From Deltaproteobacteria bacterium CG_4_8_14_3_um_filter_43_13 (lineage in GTDB: Bacteria > Desulfobacterota > UBA8473): DNA of 10,503 nt. The translations under genes and the position numbers were made by a program. This document shows, one piece after another, positions 5,269-10,503 of this stretch (positions within the stretch are counted from its first letter, which is position 1; every line of letters begins with the position of its first letter). The notes under the pieces are model-generated. The model saw only the letters and a list, made by a program, of their open reading frames with translations. It did not search any database and was not told the DNA's origin. The stretch spans positions 1 to 10,503 of the forward strand of contig PFIF01000100.1 of assembly GCA_002782605.1 (NCBI GenBank), given 5' to 3'.

Positions 5269-6138
5269 TCACCTCCTTGCCGTATCGTGTAAAGCCACTA
5301 AGGTTTTTGGCAAATCTGTTTTATCCAGCTTTACATAAACCTTTTCACCATAGTTCAGGTTAATGTATTCTGCCTTTTCAGATCTCTCCTGTAGATCAGA
5401 CACAACCTTCTTAAGATGATTTAGCTTTTGTTCATAACCATCAAACCCTAATTTTACCTGAGTTCCATCTTCCAATGTGAATATGGTTAACCCGGCATAT
5501 GGGTCCATATTGATCTCTGATATTTGATCCACACCCAAAGTCCCTTTTTTGTTCAATTCATCTATGATAGTCAGGGCCTTCTCTATGAGGTTCCTTGAAA
5601 TACTCTTATTTGAGGCTAAATATTCCGACTCTAACCCTGTTAAAACAGGAACATCGAAACCATCTTCAGGACCTACTTCCTTAAAGATAACACCCTTTTT
5701 ATCCACCAGGTATAATCGGTCCAGGTTAATCATGGCAACAGGGACCCTTTCCATGACATCAATTACTATCCTTTGAGGCAATTCCCGTTTCACAAAAGCC
5801 TTTTGTACCCACGGGTGTTGTTCTATTCTATCGCTCACTCTCCTAAGATCTATCTCAAGTATATTACTCCCCTTGTCGATTCTTGCCAGATTCAAAACCT
5901 CTATTTCAGAAAGTCTATTCTCTCCACTTACAACGATTCGTTCAACTCGAAAATAAGGGGATGTATAGAGATAACCAAAGAAAACATACACCAGCACCCC
6001 TAACACACCAATCGACAAAAGAAAACTGCCCCCTTTAAACAAATTGAAAAGCACCCTGGTGTAATTAAGCTTAATCTTCCTTTTTCCTCGGACACTACGT
6101 TTGCCATTTTTGAGCTTTCCGGCTTTGTAATCTTTCAT
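5269..6138 (-). CDS. ftsQ: Cell division protein FtsQ
   Basis: FtsQ is a bitopic inner-membrane protein that recruits FtsB and FtsL and links early and late divisome proteins. The sequence shows a basic cytoplasmic N-terminus (residues about 4-27), one membrane segment (about 38-58, G-G-S-F-L-L-S-I-G-V-L-G-V-L-V), then a periplasmic POTRA domain starting Y-F-R-V-E-R-I-V-V-S-G (about 63-133, including the H-P-W-V-Q-K-A-F-V-K-R-E-L-P stretch) and the FtsQ beta domain. Two adjacent ATGs are possible, at 6141 and 6138. GGAGG (6144-6148) is only 2 bases from the first and 5 from the second, so I chose 6138 (289 aa). The gene is separated from ddl by 95 bp that consist mostly of inverted heptamer repeats. 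Confidence 0.95.
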   Translation of the reverse strand: MKDYKAGKLKNGKRSVRGKRKIKLNYTRVLFNLFKGGSFLLSIGVLGVLVYVFFGYLYTSPYFRVERIVVSGENRLSEIEVLNLARIDKGSNILEIDLRRVSDRIEQHPWVQKAFVKRELPQRIVIDVMERVPVAMINLDRLYLVDKKGVIFKEVGPEDGFDVPVLTGLESEYLASNKSISRNLIEKALTIIDELNKKGTLGVDQISEINMDPYAGLTIFTLEDGTQVKLGFDGYEQKLNHLKKVVSDLQERSEKAEYINLNYGEKVYVKLDKTDLPKTLVALHDTARR

Positions 6139-6157
6139 CATATCCTCCCCTTTTTTC

Positions 6158-6241
6158 GTAAATCGTAAAACGTGAATCGTGAATGGTTTACGACTTACGA
6201 CTTACGATTTACGACTCACGATTCACGATTCACGACTCACA
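6158..6241. repeat. Inverted heptamer array at the ddl/ftsQ junction
   Basis: Twelve contiguous 7-bp units are exactly in phase. On the plus strand four units read GTAAATC, GTAAAAC, GTGAATC, GTGAATG (6158-6185), then eight read in the opposite sense: GTTTACG, ACTTACG twice, ATTTACG, ACTCACG, ATTCACG twice and ACTCACA (6186-6241). The orientation switch near 6185 makes a large imperfect dyad able to fold into a long hairpin. The ddl stop codon TGA (6237-6239) lies in the terminal unit, and the array ends about 17 bp before the ftsQ start. Confidence 0.85.
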
Positions 6242-7160
6242 AATGCAGCCTGGCACTTTTTAGTATCTCTTCCACCAGAATATTAAAGCTTAACCCGGCA
6301 TGATCGGCAGCCTTTGGCAGTAAGCTTGTATGGGTCATGCCAGGGATGGTATTAATTTCAAGGATGTAGGGATTCCCCTTTAAATCCAAGACCATATCTA
6401 CCCTGGCAACTCCATGACAACCTATGGCATGATAAGCCTTCAATGCAACATCCTGCACTTTAAATAGCTGCTCTCCGGTCAGCCTTGCAGGCAATATATA
6501 CTCTGTCATCCCTTTGGTGTATTTTGATTTATAATCATACAATCCACTTTTGGGGACAATCTCAATAACCGGAAGGGGGCATCCGTTTAAAATCCCTACC
6601 GTAATCTCTGAACCATGGATAAACTCTTCGATCATTATCTGGTCTGTACATTTGCCTGCCTCCTCAATTGCATCTGCCAATCCTTCTTCCTTTTCAACAA
6701 TACTTACCCCAACACTCGAACCCTCTGATATCGGTTTAACCACCAATGAGAATTTTAACTTTATTCTTTTCTTCAGTTTGCCTTCTGCTATATCCCCTTT
6801 ATTTAAAACCTGAAACTCGGGAGTCGGCAGTTGATGGAAATTCAGAACTCTTTTGGTCATAGGTTTGTTCATAGCCAGAGCACTGGCAAGTACAGGAGAA
6901 CCGGTGTAAGGAATTCCCATAATCTCCAGCATTCCCTGGACAGTTCCATCCTCTCCCCATCGACCATGGAGTGCGATAAAGGCTATGTCAATCCCCTGTT
7001 CAATTATCCTTTTAGGGACATCCCTGTCCACATGTATAGAACATGCATTATAGCCCTTCTCTCTTAAGGCAGAAAGTATAGCATTACCACTCAAAAGCGA
7101 GATATCCCGTTCTGCTGATAATCCTCCCATCAAGACACCGATCTTTTTTCCATTCTTCAT
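6237..7160 (-). CDS. ddl: D-alanine--D-alanine ligase
   Basis: Ddl is a cytoplasmic ATP-grasp enzyme that makes the D-Ala-D-Ala dipeptide later added to UDP-MurNAc-tripeptide. The 307-residue length is typical of the DdlB type. Key positions are visible: Glu17 in L-S-A-E-R-D-I-S, the H-G-R-W-G-E-D-G segment (65-72), Ser149 in E-G-S-S-V-G-V, Lys213-Tyr214 in Y-D-Y-K-S-K-Y-T, and R-V-D (253-255) with L-E-I-N (267-270) for Mg-ATP binding. The active-site Tyr at 214 rather than Phe predicts D-Ala-D-Ala and not D-Ala-D-lactate, so no sign of vancomycin resistance. The ATG at 7160 is 3 bp after the murB stop and has no strong ribosome site of its own, so coupling to murB is likely. The final codon is followed by a TGA formed by the heptamer array. 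Confidence 0.96.
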   Translation of the reverse strand: MKNGKKIGVLMGGLSAERDISLLSGNAILSALREKGYNACSIHVDRDVPKRIIEQGIDIAFIALHGRWGEDGTVQGMLEIMGIPYTGSPVLASALAMNKPMTKRVLNFHQLPTPEFQVLNKGDIAEGKLKKRIKLKFSLVVKPISEGSSVGVSIVEKEEGLADAIEEAGKCTDQIMIEEFIHGSEITVGILNGCPLPVIEIVPKSGLYDYKSKYTKGMTEYILPARLTGEQLFKVQDVALKAYHAIGCHGVARVDMVLDLKGNPYILEINTIPGMTHTSLLPKAADHAGLSFNILVEEILKSARLHL

Positions 7161-7163
7161 AGA

Positions 7164-8102
7164 CTAATTCTCGCCAACAATTCTAATCTCCGGCTCTAAC
7201 ATGAACCCTGTTTTTTGATATACCTTTTGTTGGATTTTTTCTATTAAACTCAGTATGTCCTGAGCAGCAGCATTTCCCATGTTTAAGATGAAATTTGCAT
7301 GGAGTTCTGAAACCCTGGCATCTCCTATTCGGATTCCCTTAAGTCCGGCATCATCAATCAGCTTGCCGGCTGAGATACCCTCAGGGTTTTTGAATATCGA
7401 GCCGGCATTCGGCAAATCCAGGGGTTGTGTCTCTTTCCTCCTAACCAATATCTTTTGTATCCTCTCCCTAATGTGTGACTGATTATCGATATTTAATCCA
7501 AAGACCGCACTTAGAATAATACTATTCTGGGGAAGCTCTAATTTTCTGTATGAAAATCTCAAATCATCCTGTTTTTTTGTAGTGATCTCTCCCCTGGGGT
7601 TCAATATGGTAACAGATTGGGTTATGTCCTTTAACTCTCCCAGACTGCCCCCTGCGTTCATAATAAGACCACCGCCTACTGTTCCGGGTATCCCAGCCGC
7701 AAATTCGAGGCCAGAAAGGCTATGGTCTATAGTAAACTTGATCAAGCTGACCAATGGCACTCCGGCTTCAGCAAAGATTAAGGAGGGATTGTCTTCTTTT
7801 AGTAATTCAACCCTTTTAAAGCCATGGGATAGAGCTATTACTACACCCCTGATCCCTCCATCCCTAACTAAGAGGTTTGTTCCATTGCCCAGGATAAAAT
7901 ACGGTATACGCTCTCTGCTCAGGTATTTAATCGTACCTATTATATCCTCTATATACTCAGGAAAGACAATCACATCCGCCAATCCACCCACTCTAAAAGA
8001 TGTGTATTCCTTCATCGGCTGATTTGTGAGTAAGTCACCCTTTATTATCTTCCTTAGTTCCTCTAGTTGTTTTCCGTTTTCCGTTGTCCGTTTACCATTC
8101 AC
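7164..8102 (-). CDS. murB: UDP-N-acetylenolpyruvoylglucosamine reductase MurB (type II)
   Basis: MurB is the FAD enzyme that reduces UDP-GlcNAc-enolpyruvate to UDP-MurNAc with NADPH. The 312-residue protein shows the FAD-binding Y-T-S-F-R-V-G-G (33-40), G-N-G-T-N-L-L-V (72-79) and G-I-P-G-T-V-G-G (137-144) blocks, Tyr185-Arg186, the catalytic Ser235 in N-A-G-S-I-F-K-N-P, and the C-terminal L-E-P-E-I-R (302-307). The spacing after Y-R lacks the tyrosine loop of type I enzymes, so it is type II. The only available start is the GTG at 8102: a TGA lies two codons upstream in frame and no other usual start occurs before residue 30, which is inside the conserved region. This start and the next ten codons (M-N-G-K-R-T-T-E-N-G-K) are written in heptamer repeat, so the N-terminus is atypical. 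No standard ribosome site is present; the repeat itself offers GGTGA. Confidence 0.95.
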   Translation of the reverse strand: MNGKRTTENGKQLEELRKIIKGDLLTNQPMKEYTSFRVGGLADVIVFPEYIEDIIGTIKYLSRERIPYFILGNGTNLLVRDGGIRGVVIALSHGFKRVELLKEDNPSLIFAEAGVPLVSLIKFTIDHSLSGLEFAAGIPGTVGGGLIMNAGGSLGELKDITQSVTILNPRGEITTKKQDDLRFSYRKLELPQNSIILSAVFGLNIDNQSHIRERIQKILVRRKETQPLDLPNAGSIFKNPEGISAGKLIDDAGLKGIRIGDARVSELHANFILNMGNAAAQDILSLIEKIQQKVYQKTGFMLEPEIRIVGEN

Positions 8103-8160
8103 CGTTCACCATTCACCATTCACCATTCACTGTCCACTGTTCACTGTTCACTGTCCACAG
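8070..8160 (-). repeat. Heptamer tandem array spanning the murC/murB junction
   Basis: Thirteen contiguous 7-bp units, all in one orientation, occupy exactly 91 bp. On the plus strand they are TTTTCCG twice, TTGTCCG, TTTACCA, TTCACCG, TTCACCA three times, TTCACTG, TCCACTG, TTCACTG twice and TCCACAG. In the sense of transcription the core is GTGAA. The array encodes the last five residues and TGA stop of murC (stop at 8141-8143), the 38-bp gap, and the murB GTG start with its first eleven codons. Neighbouring units differ mostly at positions 6-7, in blocks, as expected of local duplication. Confidence 0.9.
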
Positions 8161-9526
8161 GCAACAGCTTCTCTATCAATTTATCTCCAACCTTATATAC
8201 ATCCCCTGCCCCAAGAGTAATCAGTATGTCGCCCTCTTTCAGTACATCAATCAGGTGAGCAGCAATCCTGTCCTTATCATCAATGAACGATACATTTTTG
8301 TGCCCATGCTCCCTAATTCCCTCGAATAGAGCCTTTGCATCAACCCCGGGTATGGGGTCTTCACCGGCAGGATAGATGTCCGTAATTATCAACACATCCG
8401 CCTGATAGAAGGCGACCAGAAAATCTTTATAGAGGTCCTGGGTCCGAGTGAATCTATGGGGCTGGAAGACAGCAACTATCCGCCTCCCCCATCCGGTCTT
8501 TGCTGCACTCAGGGCAGCCTTAATCTCCACAGGATGGTGGGCATAGTCATCTACAATCAGGATACCGTTCTGTTCTCCCTTTATCTGGAATCTCCGCTGT
8601 ATACCGGTAAATTCATTAATGCCTTCCTGTATAGTCTTAAAATGAAGGTCTAATTCAAGGGCAGCGGCAATAGTAGCCAGGCAATTATAGACATTGTGAA
8701 CACCTGGCATTTGAAGTGTAATCTTGCCTAGTTTATCTCTGCCTTGTAAAACCTCAAAGGTTGTCTTGGCTCCCGTAAATACCAGGTCTACTGCCTGAAT
8801 ATCTGCCTGGCTCGAAAGACCATAGGTTACATATCTCTTTTTTATCTTCGGGATTAAACTCTGAATATTTTCGTGATCAAGGCATACAATTGCCAAACCA
8901 TAAAAGGGTATCTTATTTATAAAGTCTAGGTAGGCATTCTTTACCTCTTTCATATCCGTGTAATGATCCATGTGCTCCTGGTCGATGTTTGTAACTACTG
9001 CAATAGTCGGAGAAAGCTTCAGGAAAGAACCATCACTCTCATCTGCCTCAGCTACAAGAAACTCCCCTTGCCCAAGTTTAGCATTGGTACCTATGCTATT
9101 TAGCCTGCCTCCAATTATCACTGTAGGATCCATACCTCCATGGGCCAGTACCGTTGCTATCATTGATGTAGTGGTGGTTTTTCCATGAGTGCCTGATACA
9201 GCTATGCCATATTTCATTCTCATCAGTTCTGCAAGCATCTCTGCCCGGGGTATAACAGGAATGAGGCGCTCATTGGCCTCGATTACTTCAGGGTTGTCGG
9301 GTCTTATCGCTGAAGAGATTACCACTACGTCCACATCCTTTAAGTTGTCTTTGCTGTGTCCACAACTAATATTACCACCCAGACTAATCAGTCGTCTGGT
9401 AATCTCGGTCTCCTGAGCATCTGATCCACTGACCTTATACCCCAAATTCAATAAGACCTCTGCAATACCGCTCATTCCGATACCGCCGATTCCAACAAAG
9501 TGAATGTGTTTTATCTTTTTGTACAT
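8141..9526 (-). CDS. murC: UDP-N-acetylmuramate--L-alanine ligase MurC
   Basis: MurC is the ATP-dependent ligase that adds L-alanine to UDP-MurNAc, the first step of stem-peptide assembly in the cytoplasm. Domains in order, numbered from the chosen start, are an N-terminal Rossmann-like UDP-binding part (H-F-V-G-I-G-G-I-G-M-S-G near 9-20), the ATP-binding loop G-T-H-G-K-T-T-T-T-S (112-121), E-A-D-E-S-D-G-S-F (160-168), the N-I-D-Q-E-H-M-D-H-Y block (180-189), and D-D-Y-A-H-H-P-V-E (326-334) opening the C-terminal domain. The frame extends back to a GTG at 9571, but the ATG at 9526 has AGGAG 5 bases upstream and starts where the family normally starts, giving 461 residues. The final residues V-D-S-E-Q and the stop are written in the heptamer array. 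The gene follows murG after 63 bp containing a palindrome. Confidence 0.97.
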   Translation of the reverse strand: MYKKIKHIHFVGIGGIGMSGIAEVLLNLGYKVSGSDAQETEITRRLISLGGNISCGHSKDNLKDVDVVVISSAIRPDNPEVIEANERLIPVIPRAEMLAELMRMKYGIAVSGTHGKTTTTSMIATVLAHGGMDPTVIIGGRLNSIGTNAKLGQGEFLVAEADESDGSFLKLSPTIAVVTNIDQEHMDHYTDMKEVKNAYLDFINKIPFYGLAIVCLDHENIQSLIPKIKKRYVTYGLSSQADIQAVDLVFTGAKTTFEVLQGRDKLGKITLQMPGVHNVYNCLATIAAALELDLHFKTIQEGINEFTGIQRRFQIKGEQNGILIVDDYAHHPVEIKAALSAAKTGWGRRIVAVFQPHRFTRTQDLYKDFLVAFYQADVLIITDIYPAGEDPIPGVDAKALFEGIREHGHKNVSFIDDKDRIAAHLIDVLKEGDILITLGAGDVYKVGDKLIEKLLPVDSEQ

Positions 9527-9531
9527 GTAAA

Positions 9532-9536
9532 CTCCT
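9532..9536 (-). promoter_or_regulatory. Ribosome binding site that decides the murC start
   Basis: AGGAG on the minus strand lies 5 bases before the ATG at 9526. The longer frame from GTG 9571 has no such site and would add 15 residues upstream of the conserved core, so this site supports the shorter protein. Confidence 0.8.
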
Positions 9537-9561
9537 AAATTTCTTGTGGCATGTCCCTTTA

Positions 9562-9585
9562 AACAGCGCACTTAAGTGCTCTGTT
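9562..9585. repeat. 24-bp palindrome in the murG/murC gap
   Basis: A perfect 12-bp palindrome GCACTTAAGTGC (9568-9579) is extended on both sides by AACAG and CTGTT, with one mismatched pair (C opposite T) between. It lies just after the murG stop codon. With no loop and no T-tract it is a poor terminator. The symmetry would suit a dimeric DNA-binding protein or an RNA dimer or processing site. No known operator was recognised. Confidence 0.6.
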
Positions 9586-9589
9586 GTCG

Positions 9590-10503
9590 CTATGAACCCA
9601 AAAGCTTATAACAACTGTCAACTATATCCTCGGCAGCGCCGGGTTTACCCAGTTTGCGGGCATCCTCTCCCATCCTGGAAACAGCTATCGGATCAGCAGT
9701 CAAATCAATTATCATCTCCGCCAGATTTTCCCCTGTCAAATCTCCGTTTAAGACCATTTTAGCAGCCCCCTTATCCAGCAATACCCTTGCATTTATCTCT
9801 TGATGATTGTCGGCTGCAAAAGGATAAGGGATTAATACCGATGCTTTACCATAGAGTGTCAGCTCGGAAATAGTAGTAGCTCCAGCCCTGCACACAACAA
9901 GATCAGCATCTCTATATACTGCTGCCATATCATCGATGAATCCCATTACCTCTGAAGTAAACCCTTTTTCTTTATATGCCTGACAAACCCATTGATAGTC
10001 TGCTTCTCCTGTCTGGTGTATGATATTTAAAGATTTCTTAAAAGGCATAAGATAGTCCAGAGCATCCAGTATCTTTTCATTCAGCGAATGCGCTCCCTGG
10101 CTTCCACCCAAAATAAGCAGGGTAAACTTTCCTTTATGTTCTTTACCCTTTAAGCAACCATCTATTAATTTCTTCCTTATGGGGTTGCCAGTGAATCGAG
10201 CCTTTTTCATTGATGAAAGATATCTGGTTTCCGAAAATGAAATAAAGATACTGTCCACAAACCTGGCCAAAATCCTATTGGTAACTCCAGGGATGGTGTT
10301 CTGTTCACAGATTACCCTTTTAATTCCCATTAATAAGGCTGCAAAGATCACTGGCGCCGAGGCATACCCCCCCATGCCAATAACCAACTCTGGATTGTAC
10401 TCTCTTATCAGAAGTATAGATTGGTACAAACTTTGGGGTATAAGAAACAGATTGCACACCTTTTCTTTGAAGGACTTCCCCTTTAGCCCTTTAATATCTA
10501 TAC
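9590..10503 (-). CDS. murG: MurG glycosyltransferase (lipid II synthase), N-terminus outside window
   Basis: MurG transfers GlcNAc from UDP-GlcNAc to lipid I to give lipid II, on the inner face of the cytoplasmic membrane. The frame runs open to the right edge: upstream of the apparent GTG at 10459 the residues I-K-G-L-K-G-K-S-F match the usual MurG region, so that GTG is internal. About 303 residues are present and roughly 50-70 are missing. Visible are G-G-Y-A-S-A-P, C-E-Q-N-T-I-P-G, the C-terminal domain start L-L-I-L-G-G-S-Q-G-A, the H-Q-T-G segment, and the UDP-GlcNAc-binding stretch C-R-A-G-A-T-T-I-S-E-L with P-Y-P-F-A-A-D-N-H-Q. The family's usual H-E-Q-N reads C-E-Q-N here. It is first of the leftward cluster in this window, 63 bp before murC. 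Confidence 0.96.
   Translation of the reverse strand, partial: IDIKGLKGKSFKEKVCNLFLIPQSLYQSILLIREYNPELVIGMGGYASAPVIFAALLMGIKRVICEQNTIPGVTNRILARFVDSIFISFSETRYLSSMKKARFTGNPIRKKLIDGCLKGKEHKGKFTLLILGGSQGAHSLNEKILDALDYLMPFKKSLNIIHQTGEADYQWVCQAYKEKGFTSEVMGFIDDMAAVYRDADLVVCRAGATTISELTLYGKASVLIPYPFAADNHQEINARVLLDKGAAKMVLNGDLTGENLAEMIIDLTADPIAVSRMGEDARKLGKPGAAEDIVDSCYKLLGS

Noticed and set aside
6158..6241. Rho-independent terminator between ddl and ftsQ
   Set aside because: The dyad is long and AT-mixed, and no T-tract follows on the minus strand (the next bases are A- and G-rich, leading into the ftsQ ribosome site).
6237..7160. Vancomycin-resistance type D-Ala-D-lactate ligase
   Set aside because: The active-site residue is Tyr (214) and the gene sits in its housekeeping place between murB and ftsQ, which indicates an ordinary D-Ala-D-Ala ligase.
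7582..8022. 146-codon plus-strand ORF opposite murB
   Set aside because: It is the antisense of well-conserved MurB sequence, and the product shows no recognisable motif.
8070..8160. CRISPR array
   Set aside because: The units are 7 bp and contiguous with no spacers, and no cas gene is present. The array is a simple degenerate tandem repeat.
8026..8329. Three overlapping plus-strand ORFs with heptapeptide-like repeats rich in His, Ser, Pro, Phe and Thr
   Set aside because: They come from reading the 7-bp array (three units equal seven codons) in the antisense direction over murC/murB. The peptide periodicity is a by-product of the DNA repeat.
9527..9571. 15-residue N-terminal extension of MurC from GTG 9571
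   Set aside because: There is no ribosome site before 9571, the stretch overlaps the palindrome region, and AGGAG is ideally placed for ATG 9526.

Overview
The window is dominated by the 3' half of a classical bacterial division and cell wall (dcw) cluster. It runs leftward on the minus strand in the canonical order murG (5' end outside the window), murC, murB, ddl, ftsQ, ftsA, ftsZ, followed by a radical SAM gene of unknown function. The genes are tightly spaced (murB-ddl 3 bp, ftsQ-ftsA 5 bp after start revision, ftsZ-rSAM 20 bp), so they are probably co-transcribed. MurG, MurC, MurB and Ddl make and join peptidoglycan precursors. FtsQ, FtsA and FtsZ build the divisome that directs where that material is inserted.

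The left 930 bases are on the plus strand and look like accessory DNA. They hold the C-terminal tail of one small protein, a two-gene cassette of unrecognised proteins (77 and 78 aa) behind a good sigma70-type promoter, and about 185 bp of non-coding DNA where the two transcription directions converge. The second cassette gene has a good ribosome binding site but an ATA codon where a start codon should be.

The most unusual feature is in the junctions. Every gap longer than 30 bp between murC and ftsZ (murC/murB, ddl/ftsQ, ftsA/ftsZ) is filled by a degenerate 7-bp tandem repeat with a core like GTGAAnn or GTAAAnn. At murC/murB, 13 exactly phased units supply the murC stop codon and last five residues as well as the murB GTG start and first eleven codons. 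At ddl/ftsQ the units change orientation to form a large dyad, and the ddl stop codon lies in a unit. The ftsA/ftsZ gap also carries a GC-rich pair of oppositely oriented hairpins resembling REP/BIME elements, with a G-quadruplex motif on the ftsZ-sense strand. A partial relative of the GC-rich element lies near the left end.

Organism: a Gram-negative-type bacterium of moderate, somewhat AT-leaning composition. The dcw order, FtsQ with a POTRA domain, and dispersed GC-rich hairpins and heptamer arrays would fit an uncultured Nitrospirota, Desulfobacterota or related lineage. That is an impression from protein style, not a demonstrated assignment. No rRNA, tRNA, CRISPR array, insertion sequence or prophage gene was seen.
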